Positions 52,004 through 61,824 are shown, counted from the stretch's first letter. The stretch is 64,000 nucleotides of DNA from Lachnospiraceae bacterium (GCA_017539565.1 JAFYCS010000019.1:1-64000); one strand, 5' to 3'. The notes: generated by a model from the sequence alone, not told the origin. Program-made: numbers and translations.

Positions 52004-55000
52004 TCAGGCTTTCCTCTCTTTCAGAAATGCTTCCAACTGTTCCATACTCATCATTACTTTACGGGGTTTAGTCCCCTCTTCGGGTCCGACAATACCGTTG
52101 GCTTCCATCTGGTCGATGATACGGGCCGCGCGGTTGAAGCCTATCTTAAAGACTCGCTGCAGCATACCGCTTGAAGCCTTTTCTTTTTCGATAACAAAAC
52201 GGCAGGCTTTCTCAAAGTATTCATCCAGGCCGTCTCCGCTTTCACTTTCAGCCGACTGCTCATCTGAAGATGCTGCAGGCGCATTTGAAAGGCTGCTCAC
52301 TTCGTCAAGTATCTTCTGGTCGTATACTTCCTTAGGCTCAGTCTGGGACTTAAGGAATTCGGCAACTTTCTGTACTTCTTCATCCGATACGAAAGCTCCC
52401 TGAACACGCAGCGGTTTATTAAAGCCCTGAGGCGAAAACAGCATATCACCGTAGCCAAGGAGTTTTTCTGCTCCTGTTGCATCCAAAATGGTACGTGAAT
52501 CTACACCGCTGCCGCACTTAAGCGCCACACGGCTGGGCATGTTTGCCTTTATAAGGCCTGTGATGACGTCGACCGAAGGACGCTGTGTCGCAATAATAAG
52601 GTGTATACCGGCTGCACGGGCAAGCTGTGCAATACGGCAGATGGAATCTTCCACTTCCTTTCCGGCGACCATCATAAGGTCGGCCAGCTCGTCTACGACT
52701 ATTACTATCTTTGAGAGTTTCTTTGCAACATTGCCGTCCTCATCGGTCACCTTCCCCTTTTCTACCTGTTCATTATACGCGTCAATCCCGCGTACGTCAT
52801 GTTCTGCAAATAATTTGTATCTGCGGCTCATCTCGGCCACAGCCCACGCCAGGGCGACATTTGCCTTCCTGGGCTCAGTGACTACAGGCATAAGCAGATG
52901 GGGAATACCGTTATATACGGAGAATTCAACTACCTTGGGGTCTATAAGTATAAGCTTCACTTCTTCGGGAGAAGCGTTAAACAATATGCTCTGTATGATC
53001 GAATTGGTGAATACTGATTTACCCGAGCCTGTTGTACCGGCCACCAGGAGGTGGGGCATCTTTCCTATATCCGCAACGATAACACGTCCGCCTATATCCT
53101 TACCTACAACAAATGTAAGTTTAGAGGAGGCTTTCTTGAATTCTGCAGATTCTATGAGTTCCTTTAAGGAAACAGGGATACGTTCCTTGTTGGGAATCTC
53201 TATACCCACGGCGGCTTTACCGGGAATGGGTGCTTCTATCCTTATCTCTTCTGCGGCTAGATTAAGCTTCAGGTCATCTGCCAGATTTACTATCTTGTTG
53301 ACCTTGATCCCTTCACCCAGCTGCAGTTCAAATCTTGTAACGGAAGGCCCCTGGCTTATATCATTTACGGTAGCTGTAACACCAAAAGACTTAAGCGTCT
53401 GCTGTAACAGCAGCGCAGTTTCTTTAAGGTCGGCTTCCGAATCAGCCTTAAGCCCCTTTTTCGGATCCTTAAGCAGGGAAATATTAGGCTTCTCATATGG
53501 TCTTGGCACAACCGGTGCCGCAGGAGCAGCTTTGGGAGGCTCTGTTTTCTGCACATCAGCAACTGTATCCTGTTTAGCTGGTGTAGCAGGTTTCTCTTCA
53601 TATACCGGCAGCGGAGCCGGCTCGTTCTCACTCTTTATCGAAGTTACGCCTTCTGTTTCATCTTCGTCAAACCATGAAGGCTTCGGCTTCTGGGGAAGCT
53701 CTTCCACGGGTTCTGTGCTCTTGGGTTCTTCTTTGACTTTACTCTCTTCTTTTACTTCGTATTTTCTGATGACAGGCTCAGGTGCGGGATCATTTTCGGG
53801 CTCTGTCCCGGGATTTTCATCAGCAAGAGGGGTTATCTTAAGTTCCCTTATCTCGTCTTCATAGATGCGCTTGGTTGTACCTGCTGCAGCTGCAGCAGGA
53901 TTAAGCGGGATATCCTTTTCCGTTATCTCCGTTGCATCAGGGAGCAGAGTTATCTCATGCATATCATCAAACTTATGCTTGTCAGGTATGCCGGCTTCAA
54001 AAGCACTTGAATTAAGACGCCTGCGTCCCGGATTTGATGTTGCAAGTATACGTTCGTCTTCGGCGCGTTCTTCAGCTTCTTTACGCAGTCTGTCATTCTC
54101 CTGCTTTTTGATACGCTTTTCCTCGCGTACACGTTCACGTTCTTCCTGCTGGATACGCAGTTCTTCTTCGTGTCGCGCTTTCCTGCGCGCTGCTTCACGC
54201 TGCTGTTCAATGTGTTTTCTGCGTCTTTCTTCCCGTGCCAGGCGTTTCTCTTCCTCAAGACGTGCAAGCTCATCTTCGTCAGGCCATTCCTCTTCATCGG
54301 GATCGTTAACACGTGTCCTTATTATCTCACCGCGTCCGGAAAGCAGATCCATCACCCAGTCAAAAAAGCTTCTTCCGGCCATAAGAAGTATGGAAAATAT
54401 AATGAAAAGTATAACAACAAAAAGACCGCCGCCCTTACCGAAAAGGCCGTGGAAAATAAGTGCAGGGATGCCCAGTATAACACCGCCTCCGCTGCCGTCA
54501 GCATACAGCTGTTTATTGATAAATGCCAGTTTATCAAAGAAAGTATCCTGAACCTCGGTCTGGATACCTATAGCTTCCAGATCTGTCCCAAGAAATGCAA
54601 GAAACATGCCGAGAAATACCCATAATAGTATAAAACCGGCTATCTTATGTGCAGGTGGTTTTTTCTGTGCCAGGAAAACCTGATAGAAAACTGTCGGTAT
54701 TATCACTAAAGGAAGTACATAAGCCAGCAGCCCGAAAAGCCCAAGCATAAGCTCCTTTACGAAGGGGCCGAAGCTGCCTTTGATAACACCGAACATGCAA
54801 AGAGCCAAAACTATAAGAACACAAAAAACAACAAACAGAAGCACTATCGGAAAAATGCTCTCTTCCGGCTGCTGGCTTGTCTTTTTGCTGCTGTTCTTTC
54901 TTGCGGCTGCAGTGCTGCTTTTGCTGCGCTGTGAAGTGCCTGATGATCTTGTGTTTTTTGCTTTAGAAGATGCGGCTGTGCGTCTTCTACCGTTTCCGGC

Positions 55001-55009
55001 GGTTGCCAA
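52004..55009 (-). CDS. ftsK: FtsK/SpoIIIE DNA translocase
   Basis: 1001 residues. Four to five N-terminal membrane segments (~50-220) are followed by a highly charged coiled-coil linker (~240-345, Arg/Glu-rich), a Pro-rich linker, and the motor with Walker A 'GTTGSGKS' and Walker B 'VIVVDELADLMM'. A gamma winged helix (~925-1000, 'RVFKIGFNRAARIIDQME') reads KOPS-like sites. It pumps chromosomal DNA through the closing septum and can activate Xer recombination. The start is TTG (55009). Confidence 0.97.
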   Translation of the reverse strand: MATAGNGRRRTAASSKAKNTRSSGTSQRSKSSTAAARKNSSKKTSQQPEESIFPIVLLFVVFCVLIVLALCMFGVIKGSFGPFVKELMLGLFGLLAYVLPLVIIPTVFYQVFLAQKKPPAHKIAGFILLWVFLGMFLAFLGTDLEAIGIQTEVQDTFFDKLAFINKQLYADGSGGGVILGIPALIFHGLFGKGGGLFVVILFIIFSILLMAGRSFFDWVMDLLSGRGEIIRTRVNDPDEEEWPDEDELARLEEEKRLAREERRRKHIEQQREAARRKARHEEELRIQQEERERVREEKRIKKQENDRLRKEAEERAEDERILATSNPGRRRLNSSAFEAGIPDKHKFDDMHEITLLPDATEITEKDIPLNPAAAAAGTTKRIYEDEIRELKITPLADENPGTEPENDPAPEPVIRKYEVKEESKVKEEPKSTEPVEELPQKPKPSWFDEDETEGVTSIKSENEPAPLPVYEEKPATPAKQDTVADVQKTEPPKAAPAAPVVPRPYEKPNISLLKDPKKGLKADSEADLKETALLLQQTLKSFGVTATVNDISQGPSVTRFELQLGEGIKVNKIVNLADDLKLNLAAEEIRIEAPIPGKAAVGIEIPNKERIPVSLKELIESAEFKKASSKLTFVVGKDIGGRVIVADIGKMPHLLVAGTTGSGKSVFTNSIIQSILFNASPEEVKLILIDPKVVEFSVYNGIPHLLMPVVTEPRKANVALAWAVAEMSRRYKLFAEHDVRGIDAYNEQVEKGKVTDEDGNVAKKLSKIVIVVDELADLMMVAGKEVEDSICRIAQLARAAGIHLIIATQRPSVDVITGLIKANMPSRVALKCGSGVDSRTILDATGAEKLLGYGDMLFSPQGFNKPLRVQGAFVSDEEVQKVAEFLKSQTEPKEVYDQKILDEVSSLSNAPAASSDEQSAESESGDGLDEYFEKACRFVIEKEKASSGMLQRVFKIGFNRAARIIDQMEANGIVGPEEGTKPRKVMMSMEQLEAFLKERKA

Positions 55010-55039
55010 GATCCTTCCTCCGTATCATTCAGTCATCAT

Positions 55040-56044
55040 TTAGTTAATATCGAAAAAGTCAATGCCGCTCATATCCACTACATCAAAGTGCATATCGAGA
55101 TTGGCTACTTTATGATCAAAATCCATATCCTTTGCCTCGTGCTTTTTGGGTGTAGGCAGGGGATTCTTTATAGGATCAGAAGGTTTTACGATCCTTTTAT
55201 CTTCTTTGTTTTCCGGCTTGGCCTCAGGAACGGGAGTCTTTGGCGCCACGGGTGAGATGGGAACAGGCGCTTCCACGATCCCTGAAAGATCAGGGATCTC
55301 TTTGGTATCACCGGTTTTTAATGAATTATCTTTTTCATCTTTTTTGCCATAGGTACCCGGAGCTATAATGCCCTGTTTCTGGGCTTCTTCGACCGTCATG
55401 GCGAGCTTGAGTGCAGGCTGCGGGCCAACTGGCTTGGGTGCGACCGGCTTGGGGGCAGCCACCATAGTCTGGGGACGTGCAACTTCCCTGGGAGGGGTAA
55501 TGGCCGGTGCCACTCCGCCGCCGGAATTCGGCGTACTATTTTTATTAGCTCCCCCGGTATTATCTTCGGGCTTGCTTTCTTTCTTATCTTCATTATTGGC
55601 AGGCTTTTCTTCCAAAGGTTTAATACCGCCTGCTTTTTCCAGAATATGTTTGGGAGGCGCAAAACGGCTGGCTCTGGCACGGTCCAGCGCACTCATCTCG
55701 CTGACCTTGGGAAGGCTTTCCACAGGTTTGGATTTCTCTTCCACTCTGCTCTCTGCAGTATCATCCGTTTTGCTTTCTGCCTTGTCTTCTTTGTTCTCTG
55801 TCTTTTCCGCAGCAACAGTATCAACCGCCCCCACGGGAGCAGCAGGCTTTACTTCCGCTTTTGTTTCTAGCGGTTTGCTGTCCTGGGAAGCCCCAAGAAG
55901 GGGGTTCTGGGGATTTGTCTCAACTTTTGCAGTTTCCCTGGCAATTTTCTCTTCCTCTGCCTGTCTGCGTTCCTTCAGAAAATCAAGTGAATCCTCAAGC
56001 TCTTTTAATTTTGCTGCTTCCTCAGGTGTCTGTATACCTGCCAA
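55040..56044 (-). CDS. Disordered Lys/Glu/Pro-rich protein of unknown function
   Basis: 334 residues; TTG start with GGAGG 8 nt upstream. A short N-terminal coiled coil (~8-40, 'LKELEDSLDFLKERRQAEEE') is followed by ~250 residues of low-complexity Lys-Glu-Pro-Ala sequence. A C-terminal patch with 'KVANLDMHFDVVDMSGIDFF' looks ordered and may be a binding motif. No signal peptide or membrane segment is present, so it is probably cytoplasmic. It lies between ftsK and a glycosyltransferase gene. I cannot assign a family; a scaffold for an envelope or division complex is speculative. Confidence 0.75.
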   Translation of the reverse strand: MAGIQTPEEAAKLKELEDSLDFLKERRQAEEEKIARETAKVETNPQNPLLGASQDSKPLETKAEVKPAAPVGAVDTVAAEKTENKEDKAESKTDDTAESRVEEKSKPVESLPKVSEMSALDRARASRFAPPKHILEKAGGIKPLEEKPANNEDKKESKPEDNTGGANKNSTPNSGGGVAPAITPPREVARPQTMVAAPKPVAPKPVGPQPALKLAMTVEEAQKQGIIAPGTYGKKDEKDNSLKTGDTKEIPDLSGIVEAPVPISPVAPKTPVPEAKPENKEDKRIVKPSDPIKNPLPTPKKHEAKDMDFDHKVANLDMHFDVVDMSGIDFFDIN

Positions 56045-56079
56045 TGCCGATACCTCCTGTGATATGCATCAACAAAAAC

Positions 56080-57027
56080 TTATTTATCGAGTAACTCTTC
56101 TATATGATACAGGGGCCGGTGCTTCGCTTCACTGTATATCCTGCCCACATATTCACCTATTACACCGATAGCTATAAGCTGCACACCGCCCAAAAACCAG
56201 ATTGACAATATAAGGGATGTCCAGCCTTTTTCAACATTGCCGCTCAGATATGAAACAAATGCATAAACAGCAGCTGCCAGACAGACAAACAACACCAGTA
56301 TGCCTGTCCTTAAAACCATTTTTATGGGCTGAGTCGAAAATGAAGTTATGCCGTTGGCTGCAAGCGCCAGCATCTTCTTTAACGGATATTTCGATTCGCC
56401 TGCTTTTCTCTCACCGCGCTCATATACCACTTCCCCTGTTTTAAGACCAAGGAGAGGTATCAGTCCGCGCAGATAAAGATTTGATTCATGATACTGGGAC
56501 AGTTCTTCAAGGGCTTTTTTAGACATTAGCCTGAAATCGGCATGGTTATATACAGTCTTAACACCCATAGAAGATAAAAGCTTATAAAAGCCCTGTGCAG
56601 TACTTCTTTTAAAGAATGAATCTTTTTTCCGGCTGCCGCGTATACCGTATACTATCTCACAGCCGTCATGGTATTTATCCACCATCTCCCTGATGACGCC
56701 GACGTCATCCTGAAGATCGGCATCTATGGAAATGCTCAGATCAGCACGTTCTTTCGCTGTCATAAGTCCCGAGAGCAATGCAGACTGATGCCCGCAGTTC
56801 TTGGAAAGCTTAAGCCCCCATACATCGCCGGACCTTTCATGGTTTTCTTTTATTATTTCCCATGTCCTGTCCCTGCTTCCGTCATCCACCAGCAACAGAT
56901 AGCTTTTTTCGCTGATACTGCCGGCAGACTTGAGTTCATTAAGTACGCCGCGGAGTATCTCTATACTCTCCGGCAGAACTTCTTCTTCGTTATAGCAGGG
57001 TACTACGATAGCGAGAACTTCATTCAT
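56080..57027 (-). CDS. Polyprenyl-phosphate-type GT2 glycosyltransferase with two membrane segments
   Basis: 315 residues. The N-terminal GT-A domain has 'VVPCYNEEEVLPESIEIL', 'LLVDDGSRD' and the metal site 'SIDADLQDD'. Two C-terminal membrane segments (~230-255 and ~265-290) match the GtrB/YkcC/CsbB group, which transfers a sugar from a nucleotide donor to undecaprenyl phosphate for later use outside the cell. Which sugar and acceptor cannot be told. No flippase or GtrC-like gene is adjacent. Confidence 0.9.
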   Translation of the reverse strand: MNEVLAIVVPCYNEEEVLPESIEILRGVLNELKSAGSISEKSYLLLVDDGSRDRTWEIIKENHERSGDVWGLKLSKNCGHQSALLSGLMTAKERADLSISIDADLQDDVGVIREMVDKYHDGCEIVYGIRGSRKKDSFFKRSTAQGFYKLLSSMGVKTVYNHADFRLMSKKALEELSQYHESNLYLRGLIPLLGLKTGEVVYERGERKAGESKYPLKKMLALAANGITSFSTQPIKMVLRTGILVLFVCLAAAVYAFVSYLSGNVEKGWTSLILSIWFLGGVQLIAIGVIGEYVGRIYSEAKHRPLYHIEELLDK

Positions 57028-57033
57028 CTCTGA

Positions 57034-57762
57034 TCATTCATCCCAGTTTGTATATACGTTCTGTACGTCGTCGTCATCATCAAGCAGATCCAGTATACGT
57101 GTAAGGCGCTTAACAGCATCCTCATCGGTTACTTCCACGTAATTCTGGGGAAGTCTGGTCACTTCTGCGCTGACCATGGGGATCTTTTCATCCTCAAGGG
57201 CTTTTCGGACTGTCTCCAGATCATCGGGATCAGTGATGATCTCAAAAGAATCTTCCTCTTCTGAAAAATCCTCTGCGCCGGCATCAAGTGCCTTTTCCAT
57301 AAGAGTATCACTGTCAAGATCACACTCTTCCTTATCGATGATGATCTGTCCCTTAGTATCAAACATGAATGACACACAGCCGGGAGTTCCGATGTTGCCG
57401 TCACCCTTGGAGAACGCCGCACGCACGTTAGCTGCGGTACGGTTCTTGTTATCGGTAAGGGTCTCAACAATTATAGCAGTTCCGCCGGGGCCGTATCCTT
57501 CATAGGTGATATGCTCGTAATTGATATTACCGCCTTCACCGGAAGCTTTCTTGATACCGCGGTCGATGGTATCGTTTGGCATATTGTTAGCCTTTGCCTT
57601 GGCTATAACGGTAGCCAGCTTATAGTTATTGGCGGGATCGGGACCGCCTTCCTTAACGGCTACGGCGATTTCGCGGCCGATTATGGTAAATATCTTTCCC
57701 TTTGCCGCATCATTTTTTTCCTTCTTATGCTTGATGTTTGCAAATTTCGAATGTCCTGACAT
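57034..57762 (-). CDS. yebC: YebC/PmpR-family protein
   Basis: 242 residues from the ATG at 57762, with AAGGAG 6 nt upstream and the canonical 'MSGHSKFANIKHKK' start. Further signatures are 'PNDTIDRGIKKASGEG' and 'EGYGPGGTAIIVE'. The family is annotated as transcription regulators; recent work also links members to translation of difficult proline stretches. It has its own promoter at 57795-57823. Confidence 0.95.
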   Translation of the reverse strand: MSGHSKFANIKHKKEKNDAAKGKIFTIIGREIAVAVKEGGPDPANNYKLATVIAKAKANNMPNDTIDRGIKKASGEGGNINYEHITYEGYGPGGTAIIVETLTDNKNRTAANVRAAFSKGDGNIGTPGCVSFMFDTKGQIIIDKEECDLDSDTLMEKALDAGAEDFSEEEDSFEIITDPDDLETVRKALEDEKIPMVSAEVTRLPQNYVEVTDEDAVKRLTRILDLLDDDDDVQNVYTNWDE

Positions 57763-57794
57763 AAAATTCTCCTTATCTTGATTTATTCCACGGT

Positions 57795-57823
57795 ATTTTA
57801 CCACATATAGTTGTTTTGTGCAA
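57795..57823 (-). promoter_or_regulatory. Promoter of yebC
   Basis: Minus-strand TTGCAC (57818-57823), 17-bp spacer, TAAAAT (57795-57800), about 30 nt before the yebC ATG. Confidence 0.72.
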
Positions 57824-57846
57824 GTTATGTTAATCTGAGGCAATGC

Positions 57847-58692
57847 TTAAGATAACCTGCTCACGCTTATGGACTTTATCATCTTATCTTCCACATCCTC
57901 TACCTTAAAGTGATATCCTCCTATATCAGTTTCAAAGTGATCACCTTCTTCGGGGATATGCTCCATAAGCGAAATAATATATCCGTTTATGGTCTCGAAT
58001 TCGGTTTCGCCGAAATCTATACCCAGCCTCTCGGACAGGTCTTCCAGTCTGGTAAGGCCCTCGATCAGATAACTGTCGCCCTTATCATCCTCAACGATGC
58101 GGTCATTATCATCATCATACTCATCCTGTATATTACCGACTATCTCCTCAAGGATATCCTCCATGGCTACCAGCCCTGAAGTCTGGCCATATTCGTCTAC
58201 GACTATGACCATCTGTGTATTTGAGGACTGCATCTGTTTAAACAGTGAGTTGATCGTCTTTGTTTCGGGAACAAAGACCGCTTCCCTTAATTCTCCGCTG
58301 AGTTCCTCAAGACTGGGGTTTAATTTTGGCGCTTCTTCTCTCATGCGGATCGCATCTTTCAGGTGCAATATACCTATGATATGATCCAGGTCTTCATGGT
58401 ATACCGGATAACGCGAAAAGTTATTATTTATTATCTCTTTAAGCGCATCCTTTAATTTTGTCGTATCTTCAAAAGCCACTATATGATTTCGGTTGGTCAT
58501 GATATCAACCGCTTCTTTATCGGAGAGTTCGAAGATGTTGGCGATCATCTCGGCCTCTTCGGGCTCTATGGTGCCGTTCTCCTGTCCCTCGTTGACAATG
58601 GCTATGATCTCTCTTTCAGTACCGTCCTCTGTAAGTTCTCTTTTCTTTTTAAACAGCCGCTCAAACCATCGCGGCTTACCGTCATCTTCCAT
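57847..58692 (-). CDS. CBS-domain CorC/HlyC-type protein without DUF21
   Basis: 281 residues. After a basic N-terminus come two CBS domains (~65-190), including 'AFEDTTKLKDALKEI' and 'VVDEYGQTSGLVAMEDILEE', then a CorC_HlyC domain (~205-280). The DUF21 membrane domain of full CorC/CNNM transporters is absent, so it is a soluble form. Such proteins are linked to magnesium/cobalt efflux. It may regulate a membrane partner encoded elsewhere. It lies between alr and yebC. Confidence 0.9.
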   Translation of the reverse strand: MEDDGKPRWFERLFKKKRELTEDGTEREIIAIVNEGQENGTIEPEEAEMIANIFELSDKEAVDIMTNRNHIVAFEDTTKLKDALKEIINNNFSRYPVYHEDLDHIIGILHLKDAIRMREEAPKLNPSLEELSGELREAVFVPETKTINSLFKQMQSSNTQMVIVVDEYGQTSGLVAMEDILEEIVGNIQDEYDDDNDRIVEDDKGDSYLIEGLTRLEDLSERLGIDFGETEFETINGYIISLMEHIPEEGDHFETDIGGYHFKVEDVEDKMIKSISVSRLS

Positions 58693-58718
58693 TTTACGCC
58701 TTTCTCCTTATAGATTTA

Positions 58719-59852
58719 TTAATTTCTTATATAAACTCTGGGTACACGTTTACCTATGTCGCAGACAGCTTCGTAATTTATGCGTCCGGACAGTGATGCA
58801 AACTCTTCCATGGTTATCTCCTCGTCACCGTCAACGCCTACCAGCGTAGCCAGGTCTCCGGGTTTGACCGAATCGTTTCCGGTAACATCGACCATCATCT
58901 GATCCATACATACACGTCCTATAACGGGATAACGTTTGCCGTGGAGCAGGACAAATCCCTTGTCAGATAAGCATCTGGGATAACCGTCTGCATATCCTAC
59001 GGAAAGTGTTGCTATCCTCGAAGGACGTTTTGTAATAAAGGTACCGCCGTAGCTTATGGGCGTTCCTTCAGGTACATCCTTCACATGTATAACGCTGGCC
59101 TTTATCTCCATGGCCGGCTTAATTTTTATACGGCTTGGATCAACCTCATCAGAAGGCATGAGGCCATATGTGATGATACCGCTACGCACCAGATCCATAT
59201 GAGTATAGGGCAGTTCCATAATGGAGGCGCTGTTGGCGCAATGCTTAAGCGGTATGTCTATACCGATATCATGCAAAGCATCTATAAACCCTGTATATCT
59301 GTCAAACTGCTCCCTGGCAGGCGTCTTGTCATATTCATCAGCCCTTGCAAAATGAGTAAAAATACCTTCAACCTTTATTCCGGGCATCCCGATAACTTTC
59401 TTGACAAACTCAATACCCTCATTATCGGGCTTGATACCTATACGCCCCATACCGGTATCCAGTTTGATATGCACAAGAGCTTCACGTCCGCTCCTGACGG
59501 CAGTCTCTGATAAAAGCTCGGCACTTTCCATATCAAAAAGACTGACTCTTATACCGTATTCAACAGCCAGAGGTATTGTCGACGGGAAGGTATACCCGAG
59601 TATAAGCACGGGTTTGCCTATTCCCTGCTCGATAATATCCAGAGCCTCATCTATGGTTGCAACGGCATAGCCCCATACAGCATCGACCATGGAAAGCTCC
59701 TGGGCGATACGTACAGCGCCGTGGCCGTAACCGTCTGCTTTGATAACGGCCATTATCTTTGTCTTTTTGGGGATGGCTTCCCTTACATGACGGATATTAT
59801 AGTGAATATTATCCAGATTGACTGTCGCAAATACGCGTTCCTGATGTAACAT
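58719..59852 (-). CDS. alr: Alanine racemase
   Basis: 377 residues. PLP Lys38 is in 'AVIKADGYGHG'; the second catalytic Tyr is in 'ISYGGTF'. Barrel and C-terminal beta domains are complete. It makes D-alanine for peptidoglycan. It follows the coiled-coil gene by 4 nt and fits the cell-wall theme of this window. Confidence 0.97.
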   Translation of the reverse strand: MLHQERVFATVNLDNIHYNIRHVREAIPKKTKIMAVIKADGYGHGAVRIAQELSMVDAVWGYAVATIDEALDIIEQGIGKPVLILGYTFPSTIPLAVEYGIRVSLFDMESAELLSETAVRSGREALVHIKLDTGMGRIGIKPDNEGIEFVKKVIGMPGIKVEGIFTHFARADEYDKTPAREQFDRYTGFIDALHDIGIDIPLKHCANSASIMELPYTHMDLVRSGIITYGLMPSDEVDPSRIKIKPAMEIKASVIHVKDVPEGTPISYGGTFITKRPSRIATLSVGYADGYPRCLSDKGFVLLHGKRYPVIGRVCMDQMMVDVTGNDSVKPGDLATLVGVDGDEEITMEEFASLSGRINYEAVCDIGKRVPRVYIRN

Positions 59853-59856
59853 GATA

Positions 59857-60594
59857 TTATTCTCCGGATCCTTCTGTACCAGTCACGGAGCCGGGATCCT
59901 GAGCATTATCTGATGCTTCGGTATCCTTATCATTTCCCTTATCGGCAGATGCTTTTTTCCCGGGATCTTCTGCTTTGGCTCCGGGAGTGGTTTTTACCAC
60001 ATGCTCCACTTCGGGATTATATTTCATATCAAAGATATCTATGACCTCAGCCCCGAAGATATCATGCATATAAGAATAGATCTGCTGATTCTTAAGCTCC
60101 GCTTCCTGCTTTCGGACCACATTTTTCTTAAGTTCTATGCGCATATCCGCTATCCAGGCAGAAATATCATTAATGCGCTGTGTATTTCCGGCTATCTGTT
60201 CATAACAGATCTCCATTGTTTCGAGCATCAGTTCATAATTGATCTGATCTATCTCTTTCGGAAGATCCAGAAGCTCGTCCTGATATTCTTCGAGCTTCTG
60301 GTTCAATTCATTTATCTGGGTGGAATAGTCTGCCTGTTTCTGCTTCCCGCCCTGTTCATCCATAACGCCCACTATCTCTTCCATAAGTTTGGCTTTGCGT
60401 GCGCGTATCTCTTTTGATTCAGTATTCAGTTTGCCCTGGCGCTTTAAAAGCTCTTTGAGCTTATCTTCGAGTTCCTGCATATGCTGCGTATGCTCGATGC
60501 CCGCCATTAATTTATACCACTTGTTGTCAAGTGATATGATGGGTATACGTTTTCCGGCCAGCGCCGGTCTGAATACATCTTCTTTTCTTGCCAT
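59857..60594 (-). CDS. Coiled-coil protein of unknown function (245 aa)
   Basis: An N-terminal segment ('RIPIISLDNKWYKLM', ~17-31) precedes a long coiled coil (~35-165: 'LEDKLKELLKRQGKL' and 'INELNQKLEEYQDEL'), a small C-terminal motif ('GAEVIDIFDMKYNPEVEHVV') and a charged Gly/Asp-rich tail (~210-245). No signal peptide or membrane segment is seen. The family is not recognised. It is in operon spacing with icd (2 nt) and alr (4 nt). Confidence 0.78.
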   Translation of the reverse strand: MARKEDVFRPALAGKRIPIISLDNKWYKLMAGIEHTQHMQELEDKLKELLKRQGKLNTESKEIRARKAKLMEEIVGVMDEQGGKQKQADYSTQINELNQKLEEYQDELLDLPKEIDQINYELMLETMEICYEQIAGNTQRINDISAWIADMRIELKKNVVRKQEAELKNQQIYSYMHDIFGAEVIDIFDMKYNPEVEHVVKTTPGAKAEDPGKKASADKGNDKDTEASDNAQDPGSVTGTEGSGE

Positions 60595-60596
60595 TT

Positions 60597-61805
60597 TTAC
60601 CCCAGTTCGTCAAAAGTAGCTCTGATCGCCTTGATAAAGTCAAGGCTGTTAAGTATAACGGGATTCTCACATGTTGATATAAGCGAAAGTGACTTGGTCA
60701 TCTTTCCGTCTTCAACTGTCTTGATGCAGGCTTTCTCAAGTCTGTCGGCAAATGCACACAGATCAGGAGTACCGTCAAGCTCACCACGCTTTCTTAACGC
60801 GCCTGTCCATGCAAATATGGTTGCAATAGAGTTGGTGGAGGTCTCTTCACCTTTTAAGTGCTTGTAATAATGGCGCTGTACAGTGCCGTGAGCAGCCTCA
60901 TACTCATATACGCCCTTGGGAGATACCAGCACGGAGGTCATCATGGAAAGATCACCGTATGCAGTAGCGACCATGTCGCTCATAACATCACCGTCATAGT
61001 TCTTGCAGGCCCAGATAAAGCCGCCCTCGGAACGGATAACGCGTGCAACGGCGTCGTCTATAAGTGTATAGAAATACTCTATTCCCAGTTCTTTAAACTT
61101 GTCTGCATATTCAGCATCGTAGATCTCCTGAAAGATATCCTTGAAAGTATGGTCATACTTTTTGGAGATGGTATCCTTTGTTGAGAACCACAGATCCTGC
61201 TTTGTATCTACAGCGTATTTAAAGCAGGCCTGTGCAAAGGAGCGTATGGATGCTTCTGTATTATGTATGCCCTGAATGATACCGGGGCCTTTAAACTCAT
61301 GTATGGTCTCTCTGATCTCAGTTCCGTCAGGTGCCGTATAAACAAGCTCAGCCTTGCCGGCTCCGGGAACTTTTATCTCAACATTCTTATAAACATCACC
61401 GTAGGCATGACGCGCAATGGTGATGGGCTTCTTCCAGTTTGCAACATAAGGTACTATCCCCTTAACAAGGATGGGAGCACGGAATACAGTACCGTCCAGT
61501 ATGGATCTGATGGTACCGTTGGGGCTCTTCCACATCTCCTTAAGATCGTATTCCTTAACTCTTGCGGCGTTGGGTGTGATAGTCGCACATTTTACGGCAA
61601 CTCCCAGTCTGTTGGTGGCTTCTGCGGAATCGATAGTCACCTGATCGTTGGTCTCGTTACGGTTCTTTAATCCCAGGTCATAATACTCTGTCTTTAAATC
61701 AACATAAGGATTGATAAGCTCATCTTTGATCATCCCCCAGAGGATACGTGTCATTTCGTCCCCATCCATTTCTACAAGGGGGGTGGTCATTTGAATCTTT
61801 GACAT
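60597..61805 (-). CDS. icd: NADP-dependent isocitrate dehydrogenase (eukaryote-like type)
   Basis: 402 residues. '[11 protein letters not shown]' at the N-terminus, '[19 protein letters not shown]' with the isocitrate-binding Ser/Asn/Arg, '[15 protein letters not shown]' and '[11 protein letters not shown]' place it in the homodimeric subfamily that also includes eukaryotic IDH1/2. It oxidises isocitrate to 2-oxoglutarate with NADP. AAAGGAG lies 8 nt upstream. No other TCA gene is adjacent. 2-Oxoglutarate for glutamate, and hence proline via proB/proA, is a likely purpose. Confidence 0.97.
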   Translation of the reverse strand: MSKIQMTTPLVEMDGDEMTRILWGMIKDELINPYVDLKTEYYDLGLKNRNETNDQVTIDSAEATNRLGVAVKCATITPNAARVKEYDLKEMWKSPNGTIRSILDGTVFRAPILVKGIVPYVANWKKPITIARHAYGDVYKNVEIKVPGAGKAELVYTAPDGTEIRETIHEFKGPGIIQGIHNTEASIRSFAQACFKYAVDTKQDLWFSTKDTISKKYDHTFKDIFQEIYDAEYADKFKELGIEYFYTLIDDAVARVIRSEGGFIWACKNYDGDVMSDMVATAYGDLSMMTSVLVSPKGVYEYEAAHGTVQRHYYKHLKGEETSTNSIATIFAWTGALRKRGELDGTPDLCAFADRLEKACIKTVEDGKMTKSLSLISTCENPVILNSLDFIKAIRATFDELG

Positions 61806-61824
61806 TTGTGTTACTCCTTTTTAT

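Noticed and set aside
52488-54551. Long plus-strand open frames antisense to ftsK (458 and 228 codons)
   Set aside because: They are mirror images of the biased codon use in ftsK, rich in Ser and Pro, with no start signals or family features.
55368-56171. Plus-strand open frame of 267 codons antisense to the disordered protein
   Set aside because: Its low-complexity composition is the complement of the Lys/Glu/Pro-rich gene and lacks a ribosome site.
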